Of a stretch of DNA of 45,206 nucleotides, positions 24,859-32,600 are shown piece after piece (position 1 is the stretch's first letter; every line of letters begins with the position of its first letter). The notes beneath the pieces were generated by a model, which made no database searches, was not told the origin of the DNA, and worked only from the letters and a program-made list of their open reading frames with translations. A program made the position numbers and the translations under genes. The DNA lies in the NCBI GenBank assembly GCA_902563505.1, contig CACEXK010000009.1, positions 1 through 45,206 of the forward strand. Direction: 5' to 3'. This DNA comes from an uncultured Alphaproteobacteria bacterium (GTDB taxonomy: Bacteria > Pseudomonadota > Alphaproteobacteria > Methylaequorales > Methylaequoraceae).

Positions 24859-25554
24859 GTGAAAAAAATTTTTATAATATTATTTATCTCAGTATTACAA
24901 TTTGGAAATGCTAAATCGAACTCAATAAGTGGTAATGAGTTAGAAGATTTAGTCTCTAATTGGCTTGAATCAAAAGGTCAGGAGCCAAATATAGAAATTT
25001 TAGCTAATGTAAAGTATCCTAAATGTAATCATCCTGATATTATAATAAATGATATTTCTGGAAATTTTAAATTAATAAAAGTTTCTTGTGTAGGTGAAAA
25101 TCCATGGAGTTTTATAACTCGAAACAAGAAAAAAGTCAGTAAATTTAAAGCTAAGAAAGAAAAAAAAGTCAATGTAATAGCTCTTAAAAGTTCAAAAAAA
25201 GGAGGTACTTTAATCAGAGAGGATGACATAATTATAATTAAAAAGAGAATCTCTAATAAGGATGGTTTAGTTATAAACAAAAGTGAGATCATTGGTAAAA
25301 AACTTAAGAATTCTATGCCCTCAAATAGACCATTATTTTACTCAAATCTTCAAAAAGACTGGTTAATTGAAAAAAATAGCAATATTATAATAGAAAATAA
25401 TATTGGAAGTATAATTATTAAAGATGAGGGAATTGCTTTAGAGAGTGCGGATTATATGGAAAAAATTCAAGTAAAAAACTTAAAAAGTGGTAAAATAATT
25501 GAGGGTTATGCCAAAAATGAAAAAAAAGTTATTTTAAAAACTAAACAATTCTGA
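24859..25554 (+). CDS. flgA: Flagellar P-ring assembly chaperone FlgA
   Basis: A 231-residue periplasmic protein that helps FlgI assemble the P-ring in the peptidoglycan layer. The GTG at 24859 starts a signal peptide (MKKIFIILFISVLQFGNAKS). The C-terminal half holds the SAF-type fold: GGTLIREDDIIIIKKRI, EIIGKKLKNSMPSNRPLFYS, and GIALESADYMEKIQVKN followed by SGKIIEGY, all typical of FlgA. The N-terminal domain is diverged. It follows the LysM gene by 6 bases. flgI and flgH are not in the window. Confidence 0.88.
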   Translation: MKKIFIILFISVLQFGNAKSNSISGNELEDLVSNWLESKGQEPNIEILANVKYPKCNHPDIIINDISGNFKLIKVSCVGENPWSFITRNKKKVSKFKAKKEKKVNVIALKSSKKGGTLIREDDIIIIKKRISNKDGLVINKSEIIGKKLKNSMPSNRPLFYSNLQKDWLIEKNSNIIIENNIGSIIIKDEGIALESADYMEKIQVKNLKSGKIIEGYAKNEKKVILKTKQF

Positions 25555-25568
25555 CCATGTGCCGTTAT
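25542..25568 (+). promoter_or_regulatory. Sigma-28 (FliA) promoter for flgM
   Basis: TAAA (25542-25545), a 15-base spacer and GCCGTTAT (25561-25568) fit the FliA consensus TAAA-N15-GCCGATAA with six of eight -10 bases matching. It overlaps the end of flgA and lies 25 bases before the flgM ATG, the same arrangement by which flgMN is made from a class III promoter in enterics. Confidence 0.6.
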
Positions 25569-25593
25569 ATAAACTAATAGTAAGGAAAAAGTA

Positions 25594-25905
25594 ATGATTG
25601 ACCATATTAAAAATAAACTAAATAGTCTTAGCAGTTCGGGAAATAGTGCAGAAAGAGCTGAATCTAAGAAACCAAAAGTTAAGATAGCGCAGGTTAATCT
25701 TTCAAAGCCTGAAGTTGAAATTGATAAAGGCAAGGTTTCTCAATTCATCAGTAATGAGAGGATTAAACAAATGGCAAAGGAACCACCAATAGACAAAGAA
25801 TCAACTTCGAGAATCAAGAACGCGATAGCCAATGGTTCCTATCCAATAGATCTAGATAAAATTGCTGATGCTCTTTTCGATGCATACAAAGAAATGAAAG
25901 ACTGA
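25594..25905 (+). CDS. flgM: Anti-sigma-28 factor FlgM
   Basis: A 103-residue protein. The N-terminal half is polar and probably disordered, as expected for a factor exported through the growing flagellum. The C-terminal half has the FlgM sigma-binding signature PPIDKESTSRIKNAIANGSY, then PIDLDKIADALFDAYKEM. It binds FliA until the hook is complete. AAGGAA precedes the ATG. It follows flgA, as in many flgAMN operons, and has its own sigma-28 promoter, so FliA would drive its own inhibitor. Confidence 0.88.
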   Translation: MIDHIKNKLNSLSSSGNSAERAESKKPKVKIAQVNLSKPEVEIDKGKVSQFISNERIKQMAKEPPIDKESTSRIKNAIANGSYPIDLDKIADALFDAYKEMKD

Positions 25906-25919
25906 TCCATCGATCTTCA

Positions 25920-26192
25920 ATGGAAAATAGTTTCGACTCGCTAATAAAGCTTTTAAACAATGCTTTAAGTTCAGATGATGTTTCAAACTTGAATGATCTT
26001 GAAAAAGAAATACAAGTGCTTGCATCTAAAATCTCGAGTCAGCTGGGCTCTGATGACAACAATCTAGAGATAACAGAAGAAAATTTGAATCAATTAAAAG
26101 ATCTAATAGATAAAATCTCAAATAAAAATGAAAAAAATAAAGATTATTTATTAGAGTTTAAAGAATTTCTGGATAATAGAAAAATTAAATAA
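25920..26192 (+). CDS. FlgN-like small coiled-coil protein
   Basis: A 90-residue, acidic, almost wholly helical protein with heptad-like spacing (LIKLLNNALSSDDVSNLNDL and INKISNK-like repeats). It has no signal or membrane segment. FlgN chaperones for hook-associated proteins are longer (about 140 residues), and direct similarity is weak, but the position 14 bases after flgM is where flgN normally sits. I infer a FlgN-like role from context. Confidence 0.5.
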   Translation: MENSFDSLIKLLNNALSSDDVSNLNDLEKEIQVLASKISSQLGSDDNNLEITEENLNQLKDLIDKISNKNEKNKDYLLEFKEFLDNRKIK

Positions 26193-26229
26193 AGTTGTCG
26201 TTGTTGATTAATATCACTAGTATGTGATT

Positions 26230-26652
26230 ATGGGTTTTTTAAGTAAAATCATAGAAAACGATCCTTTTGGTTCTTTAAGCAAAATAATAGTGCTATTCCT
26301 TATAATCTCTTTAATTGCTGTCGTGGGAGCATTTTTTTACGATTTCATAAAAAATAAAAAAAATGAAAGAAAGGTTTCAATTCTCGAACGTGCAATTAAA
26401 GATCTTATTGAAGAATTCAGATCACTAGAATTATCCTTATCAGAGCAAAAAAAAATTTTGAACGACTATAAATATACTCTTGAAAGACTTGATCAGGAAA
26501 TATCAAGATTGGCAGACTCATCTAAAGAAGAATCAAATATTACCAACGCCATAAGAATGGCTAATCAGGGTAAGTCTATAGAGGAGATTTCTCAATTAAC
26601 TGGAATGTCTAAGGAAGAAATTGAACCGATAATTAAATTTCACGGAAAATAG
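26230..26652 (+). CDS. DUF2802-like membrane-anchored coiled-coil protein
   Basis: About 140 residues. One N-terminal membrane helix (IIVLFLIISLIAVVGAFFYD) is followed by a coiled coil at about residues 45-98. A C-terminal helix-turn-helix-like motif, AIRMANQGKSIEEISQLTGM followed by SKEEIEPIIKFHG, matches the pattern of DUF2802 proteins found in flagellar/chemotaxis clusters of gammaproteobacteria. Function is unknown. The ATG at 26230 is preferred over a GTG two codons earlier. It ends the flgP-led series and meets the stop of a minus-strand lipoprotein gene one base away. Confidence 0.6.
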   Translation: MGFLSKIIENDPFGSLSKIIVLFLIISLIAVVGAFFYDFIKNKKNERKVSILERAIKDLIEEFRSLELSLSEQKKILNDYKYTLERLDQEISRLADSSKEESNITNAIRMANQGKSIEEISQLTGMSKEEIEPIIKFHGK

Positions 26653-26653
26653 T

Positions 26654-27007
26654 TTACATTTTAAAAATAAAATTTTTACATTTAATGTTAGAAATGTGAT
26701 TATTCAAATTTACATTTAGTAAATTTGTATTTTTGTTTATTTTTATAAAAATGCTTGGGTCTTCTCTTTGGATTGTCATCAGTTGATCTGTATTCTCAAC
26801 TATTTCCATTTTAAAAGCACCATTATCTATTTCAACATCAACTAATTCACCTGGCTTATAGTTTTTTATAAATACTTTTTTTAATTTAAACTGATTATTT
26901 TCACACTCATAAGTTTCATACTTAAACCTTAGGAATAAGTTGTCACAAGACAACAAAAGAAAAAATACAAAAAAATACAAAAAAAATAATTTATTTTTCA
27001 CCCTCAC
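26654..27007 (-). CDS. Small putative lipoprotein, unknown family
   Basis: A 117-residue protein. The first 22 residues form a signal with a clear lipobox (FFLLLSC followed by DN). The remainder is beta-rich with two further cysteines, in YECENN and SNIKCKN, that could form a disulfide. I do not recognise a family. It overlaps the preceding Lys/Glu-rich gene by 17 bases and so is probably translated from the same mRNA, inside the flagellar island. Confidence 0.6.
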   Translation of the reverse strand: MRVKNKLFFLYFFVFFLLLSCDNLFLRFKYETYECENNQFKLKKVFIKNYKPGELVDVEIDNGAFKMEIVENTDQLMTIQREDPSIFIKINKNTNLLNVNLNNHISNIKCKNFIFKM

Positions 27008-28001
27008 CTACTTTTTCCTTATGAAGTTCTAATAAATCTTTTTTTTCGCCACCCTCTTCAGGTTTTGTCTCATTTTCTTCAGATTTTTCTTGCGTTAAGT
27101 TTTTTTCAGATTGTTCAGATCCAGAATCAGTTATTTTCTTATCCTCAACTTCCTTAGATTCATCAGTTGGAATTTCGTCGGACTTTTTTTCATCTTTTAC
27201 ACCTGAGTCTTCCTTTAACTCTTTACTCTCAGATTCATCAGCTTTTTCAGTTTCAGCTTTCGTATCATTATTATCAGATTCAACTTTGGTTTCAGTTTTT
27301 TCATCTTTAACCTCATCAGCTTTTGTATCTTCACTTTTTTCTTCTTTAACCTCATCAGCTTTTGTATCTTCACTTTTTTCTTCTTTTTGATCAGATTCAA
27401 CTGTTTCAACTTTTTTATCTTTTTCATCTGACTGAACAGGTTCAGCTTTCTTCTCTGGTTCTTCTTGGTCAGACTCTTTTGAAGATTTATCGTCTTTTTC
27501 AGCTGATTTAATTGAATCTTGTTTATTTTTATCTTCATCTTTTTTAATTGGAGCTGCGCCATCAATATTTTCTTCTACAATTTCAGCTTTTTTTGCTTCA
27601 ACAAGTTTACTGCCGTCTTCTTCCTTTACATCAAGAATAACTCCCTTATCAATTTGTTTTCCATTAACCTCACCAGTTTCAATCATCTTTACCCTTACCC
27701 ATTTTTCATCATTAGATTTCTCTGGTAATGGTTCACTTTTTTCTTCTTTTTGAACTTTTATATTTTCTTTTTTCTTACCTACTTTACTTTCATAAAGATT
27801 TTCAATTTTTGATCTTATAATCTTTACTCTTGCAGCTAAAGCACCAAGTCTCGTTATTTCATCCATTTGTTCATTTAATAATTTTTTTATTACCGAATTC
27901 ACTTCATCTAAAGATTTGTCACCAATTTTACTTATTATCTTATCTCTGACCTTAATTACCTCAGGATCTAATTCAGTATTTAATATATTTTTATCATTCA
28001 T
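26991..28001 (-). CDS. Acidic Lys/Glu-rich repeat protein of the flagellar island, unknown function
   Basis: About 336 residues. Residues 1-75 look helical (ELDPEVIKVRDKIISKIGDK, LNEQMDEITRLGALAARVKI). Residues about 98-145 form a compact SH3-like beta segment: WVRVKMIETGEVNGKQIDKG and VILDVKEEDGSKLVEAKKA. The remaining 180 residues are a low-complexity Lys/Glu/Asp/Ser tail with a 13-residue tandem repeat. No signal or membrane helix is present. The ATG at 28001 is chosen over that at 28025, because the latter lies in sigma-54 promoter sequence upstream of the predicted transcription start and GAAAGG precedes 28001. It may be a scaffold or adaptor, but nothing here proves it. Confidence 0.6.
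   Translation of the reverse strand: MNDKNILNTELDPEVIKVRDKIISKIGDKSLDEVNSVIKKLLNEQMDEITRLGALAARVKIIRSKIENLYESKVGKKKENIKVQKEEKSEPLPEKSNDEKWVRVKMIETGEVNGKQIDKGVILDVKEEDGSKLVEAKKAEIVEENIDGAAPIKKDEDKNKQDSIKSAEKDDKSSKESDQEEPEKKAEPVQSDEKDKKVETVESDQKEEKSEDTKADEVKEEKSEDTKADEVKDEKTETKVESDNNDTKAETEKADESESKELKEDSGVKDEKKSDEIPTDESKEVEDKKITDSGSEQSEKNLTQEKSEENETKPEEGGEKKDLLELHKEKVGEGEK
27306..27383 (-). repeat. Two tandem 39-base repeats in the acidic-tail gene
   Basis: Two identical 39-base units (27306-27344 and 27345-27383) encode a 13-residue repeat of the type KEEKSEDTKADEV. Exact identity suggests a recent duplication, and the tail length may vary between strains. Confidence 0.9.
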
Positions 28002-28019
28002 AACTTGATACCTTTCTTT

Positions 28020-28035
28020 TGGCATTTAATTTGCA
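28020..28035 (+). promoter_or_regulatory. Sigma-54 promoter for flgBCDEF
   Basis: TGGCATTTAATTTGCA has GG and GC 10 bases apart and a perfect TTGCA box. Transcription would start near 28046, 24 bases before the flgB ATG. Confidence 0.78.
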
Positions 28036-28047
28036 AATTCCAAACCA
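28032..28047 (-). promoter_or_regulatory. Possible opposing sigma-54 promoter for the acidic-tail gene
   Basis: On the minus strand TGGTTTGGAATTTGCA keeps GG and GC 10 bases apart and a perfect TTGCA box, with a weaker -24 part. It shares the TTGCAA at 28031-28036 with the flgB promoter. Transcription would begin near 28021, upstream of the ATG at 28001. Confidence 0.5.
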
Positions 28048-28069
28048 AAAATAGAAAAAAATTGAAAAA

Positions 28070-28459
28070 ATGACTAATAGTATTAAACAACAATTTGAGG
28101 TATACAGCAATGCTTTAGGTCTCAGAAATAAAAGAAATGAAATTCTGGCATCTAATATAGCAAACGCTGCAACACCAAATTTTAAGGCAAGGGATATTAA
28201 TTTTGAAGCTGAACTTGCAAGAGCACTAAAAGTTGGGCCAATGAAAACTTCAAGTGAAGGTCATATGGCTCTTGCTTCTAAAAATCTTCCAAATAAAATT
28301 CAATATAGACAGTCATTAAATCCATCAATGGATGGTAATACAGTTGAATTATCAGTTGAACAAGGTGAGTTTGCTGAAAATTCAATTAGATATCAAACTA
28401 CTTTAAATTTCATTAATTCAAAACTATCAGGATTGATGAGTGCGATTAGAGGAGAATAA
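28070..28459 (+). CDS. flgB: Flagellar proximal rod protein FlgB
   Basis: A 129-residue rod protein. The N-terminal heptad region RNKRNEILASNIANAATPNF plus KARDINFEAELARAL is diagnostic of FlgB, as is the C-terminal NTVELSVEQGEFAENSIRYQ followed by the TTLNFINSKLSGLMSAI helix. FlgB joins the MS-ring to the rod. It is the first gene of flgBCDEF, and its stop shares one base with the flgC ATG (TAATG). Confidence 0.95.
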   Translation: MTNSIKQQFEVYSNALGLRNKRNEILASNIANAATPNFKARDINFEAELARALKVGPMKTSSEGHMALASKNLPNKIQYRQSLNPSMDGNTVELSVEQGEFAENSIRYQTTLNFINSKLSGLMSAIRGE

Positions 28460-28872
28460 TGGACATTAAAAATATATATCATATCGCACAAAGAGCTATG
28501 GGGGCTCAATTGGTTAGACTCAATGCTGTTGCCAGTAATCTAGCTAATGCTGATAACATTGCTAGTAACCCTCAAGATGCTTACAAACCAATTAAACCAG
28601 TTTTTGAAACAAAGTATTTTGATCTAATAAGAAAAAAAGGAGTTTCAACAGTTGATGCAGTAACTGTAGAAAAAATGGATATAGACCCAATTAAAGTATA
28701 TAAGCCAGGACACCCAATGGCAGATGACAATGGTTTTATCTACAGAGCTCCAGTGAATATCGAAGAGGAGTATGTTGATATGATGGAAGCCTCAAGGCAA
28801 TACCAAAATAATATAGAGATGTTAACAACAATAAAAGCATTAATGCTTAAAACAGCAAACTTAGGAAAATAA
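28459..28872 (+). CDS. flgC: Flagellar proximal rod protein FlgC
   Basis: A 137-residue rod protein. The N-terminal AQRAMGAQLVRLNAVASNLA with NADNIASNPQDAYK fits FlgC, as do PGHPMADDNGFIYRAPVNIE and the C-terminal helix EEYVDMMEASRQYQNNIEML. fliE, which often follows flgC, is not here; flgD begins 12 bases later. Confidence 0.95.
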   Translation: MDIKNIYHIAQRAMGAQLVRLNAVASNLANADNIASNPQDAYKPIKPVFETKYFDLIRKKGVSTVDAVTVEKMDIDPIKVYKPGHPMADDNGFIYRAPVNIEEEYVDMMEASRQYQNNIEMLTTIKALMLKTANLGK

Positions 28873-28884
28873 TTTGGAGCAAAT

Positions 28885-29589
28885 ATGACAGAAATTTCAA
28901 AATCATCAGAACAATCTTTAAATAATATCCTTAACAAGTTAGGTGTTAAGACTCAAGATCAAGTTCAAAAACCAGGAAATAAAAATAGTCTTGGTCAAGA
29001 AGATTTTTTAAAGTTAATGACCACACAATTACAAAACCAGGATCCTTTTGCACCCATGGATAATGGTGATTTTATTGCACAAATGGCTCAATTTTCTACT
29101 GTAACAGGAATAAAAGAAATAAATAACAACCTTTCAAACCTTGGTTCAAAATTAGAACCAAATAGAGTTGCCACAGCAGCACAATTCCTTGGACATTCCG
29201 TACTTGTTCCTGGACAAATTGCTAGCCCAGATGATAAAGGTGAAATTCATGGAGTAGTTGATCTACCGGCTTATTCCAGTGATGTTGGTTTAACATTCAC
29301 TAATCCAAGCGGGGAAATTGTTCATTCTGTGAGTCTTGGAACTCAAGAAAAAGGACTGGTTGGTTTTAGTTGGGTTGATATACCTGATGAAATAAAAAGA
29401 AATAAAACAAAATTAACTATACAAGCTTATGCTGGAAACGGCGAAGCAAGTGACGGTCTAAGCACCGCAGTTTATAACAAAGTTATTGCAGCATCTGCAC
29501 CTAAAAATAGTGAGGATGTGATTTTAGAGACTAGAGATTATGGTGAAATCTCTGCATCTGAAGCAATAAAATTTAAATCAAATGATTAA
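28885..29589 (+). CDS. flgD: Flagellar hook-cap protein FlgD
   Basis: A 234-residue scaffold that caps the growing hook. The N-terminal LGQEDFLKLMTTQLQNQDPF with APMDNGDFIAQMAQFSTVTG is the diagnostic FlgD block. The Ig-like/Tudor C-terminal part includes LPAYSSDVGLTFTNPSGEIV. GGAG precedes the ATG. Its partner, the hook protein FlgE, follows 19 bases downstream. Confidence 0.94.
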   Translation: MTEISKSSEQSLNNILNKLGVKTQDQVQKPGNKNSLGQEDFLKLMTTQLQNQDPFAPMDNGDFIAQMAQFSTVTGIKEINNNLSNLGSKLEPNRVATAAQFLGHSVLVPGQIASPDDKGEIHGVVDLPAYSSDVGLTFTNPSGEIVHSVSLGTQEKGLVGFSWVDIPDEIKRNKTKLTIQAYAGNGEASDGLSTAVYNKVIAASAPKNSEDVILETRDYGEISASEAIKFKSND

Positions 29590-29608
29590 TTAATAGAGGA
29601 GTAATAAT

Positions 29609-32600
29609 ATGTCATTTTATACAGCACTAACAGGACTAAACGGAGCACAGTCGGATATTTCGGCAACTTCAAATAATATTGCAAACGTAAACACGACAGG
29701 TTTTAAAAGGTCGAGGGCAGAATTTGGTGACATCTTCGCAACCTCACCATTACAGAACGCATCTTCCTCTATTGGTTCTGGTACAATCTTGAAAAGTGTA
29801 AAACAGCAGTTTACTCAGGGTAACATTACCTCGTCACTTAACGTGCTTGATATGGCAATCTCAGGTCAGGGGTTCTTCTCACTTAAACCATCTTTGACTT
29901 CAGGTCAAACGGTTTATACTCGTAATGGTTCCTTTAACGTTAACAACGATAGATATGTAACTGACTCCTCAGGACAGTATTTGTTAACATTCCCAGTTAA
30001 CGATGATGGATCGGTAACTGCAAAAGATTTAACGAGTGCGGTGCCTTTACAATTACCAGTTACATCTGGTACACCAAAAGCAACAACATCGATTGAGCTA
30101 GGTGTTAACGTTTCTGCAACCAGTGATGTGATTACTGATAATGCACAATTTGCTAGTGGTTATGTATTTAACCAAAATGATCCAACGACATATAATAATT
30201 CAACATCAATCACGATCTTCGATGATCTTGGTAACCCGACCATTGCAACAATTTATTTCATTAGATCACAAGCTGCATCAGCTGCAGATCCAACAAATAA
30301 ATATGAAACTAGATTAGTCATAAATGATACGGTGATTGACCCAGATTTGGTTAAAGCGGTTAATGATACCAAACAACCAATTTTCATTGATAGATTTGGT
30401 CAGCAAACAACCAAAGTTCCAGATGATAACTATTTCTTAGAAGGTAAAGGTTCAGCTTTATACAAACAAGATGATTTAAGAACTTTAGTTGATTCAACGC
30501 CAGCAAAAATTACTGGAGAATCAAGTGGATTTGACTTTGGTGAAGAGGGTGACAAAACCGTTACCGTGGTAACCGATCCAATGAAGTTTGCATCAACAAG
30601 AGAAAGTGGTGACACAACTTCTAATATTTATTGGGGAAAGAACTTTATGACAATTAATGTTGATAATAGTGACCAACCAGTAAATATTGACATTAGACCT
30701 GGTTCTTATAACGCTGCTCAATTATCAACAGAGATTCAAAGAGCAATTAATGCTGCGTATGGAGATGATAAAAAAATTCAGATAGTTCAAAATGTTGACG
30801 ATACATTAACAATTGATCTACTTAAACTTAATGCAGATGGAACATCCACTGGATTAACAACTGCTGTTTCAGTTGATCTCTTGGGTAACTCTTATGTGTC
30901 AGATAGAGAAGGTATTGTTTTAACTGGTGCATCACCTGACTTTACTAGAGAACAATTTTTAGCCCATTCACAAGCTAGATTAAATGCAGCTTTAAATGAA
31001 TATGCAGTTAACACTTCCGATGTTGTTGACAAGGCGGCTGCTCTTGGAGTTGACAAGAATTTGTTTTACAGAGCTTCTGGAAAAACAATTGGGACAGTTT
31101 TAGATCAAAACCAAGTTTATAGTTTTGCTCATAGAACAGCTAAAGATGCCGGTGGAGCAACTTCTAACACTAACGCTAATTTACAAGCAAGAGTACCCCT
31201 ATCAACTACAAGATATATGACTTATTCTTACTATGGAAAAACTCCACAATTAAATGTTTATGACACTCAAACTGCCATGGCTAATAATCCTGGAGGTGCA
31301 ACGGCTAATGCAAATCAATGCGTAGTGTATGATCAGTCAGAAAATACTGTAAGATTTCATTTTGGAACAACAAACCCACCACTTTCAGCTAACTCAAAAA
31401 TTAGAGTAATGGGTAAATTTTACAACGCAACTGCTGATACCACTAACGGTGACTTTATAAATGGACGTGAATTTACAGTTTCTTCTGTTGGCTCTGAAAG
31501 TGTTGGAGGAAATCTACAGTACTATGTAGAATGTAGTACTGCAGGAATGAATTTTCCAGATAGTGATTTTAATTTAGCACTAACTACAGCTAATACTAAC
31601 AATAAGGCTTATATTTACAGCGCAGAATCCACTGCTGTAGAAGCTTATTTTGAGGGTGCTCAAAATGTTTATAAAGGAGCAGATGTCGATTTTAGTAATA
31701 AAAAATTGGTAATTAGAGAAATAGGTAATACTACTAAACACGATTACACTAATGCACAAATGGTAGCAAAAACAACAGCAGCTGGGGCAGCAAAAAATAT
31801 AGTTGATGATTTTGATGAAATTTTTGCATTAAAGGATGATAAAACAGCTACTGGTACTGCCGTAGATTCAGCTGCTTCGATTGGTATTGGTACAAACAAT
31901 ACTGCAGCTAACCATGATCTATATTTAAATGGTGATGGTACAGCAACAGACAAGACAAAACCTGCAACTCATTGGGTTGATGAAAAAGACCCACCAATTG
32001 AAGTAACCTATGATGTTTTAAATCAAAGACTTCAGTTTGAAGTTGATCGAAACTTAATTGGTACAGGTACGAATAGTAACTTTAACAGTTTTAAAATTTA
32101 TGGTGCATCGACAGCAACAACAACTAACAACTTAGGAATACCTACAGCAGATGACACAACAGAAACTCTTATTAGAGGTGGCGAGAAATTTTCTGCTGGA
32201 ACATTCGTTGCTGATGGTGCAGAAATCCAACTTAATGATAAAAGATTCGGTGTAACTGTAGGTTACAACAGTGAGTTAAAAGCATTTGAGTTTAGCAGTG
32301 GAACAACTGGAGAAACAATTGCTGCTAATGGAGCAATTGGTGTTACAGCGGCTCAAACAGCATCTGATATATCTGTTGGAAGATATTTGTTATCAACAAC
32401 TGATGGATCAGTAACTGATGCTACGGATTTCTTTTCAGGCGACAACAACTTACTTGGAGTCGGTGTGACTAAGACAAATGCTATAAAAACTGAAGCCAAA
32501 GGTCTTGCGGCGAAGGCTGCACAAGCAATTGGTGCTTCAGCTACGGAAGATTTAACTCAAGTATTCAGATTATCAACCACTAATAATGAAAACGTTTTCA

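Noticed and set aside
25500-25520. Minus-strand TGGCATAACCC resembling a sigma-54 -24 box inside flgA
   Set aside because: It lacks the GC of a -12 box at the right spacing and has no gene downstream on that strand.
26193-26229. Separate sigma-28 promoter before the DUF2802-like gene
   Set aside because: TAAA occurs, but no GCCG-like -10 box lies at the required distance.
27000-27600. Repetitive stretch as a CRISPR or satellite array
   Set aside because: The repetition is low-complexity Lys/Glu coding sequence in one open frame, without spacers.
28001-28025. Upstream ATG for the acidic-tail gene at 28025
   Set aside because: That ATG is the complement of the -24 box of the flgB promoter and lies upstream of the predicted minus-strand transcript start.
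31744-31953. Minus-strand reading frames inside flgE
   Set aside because: Antisense shadows of a strongly supported gene, with no family resemblance.
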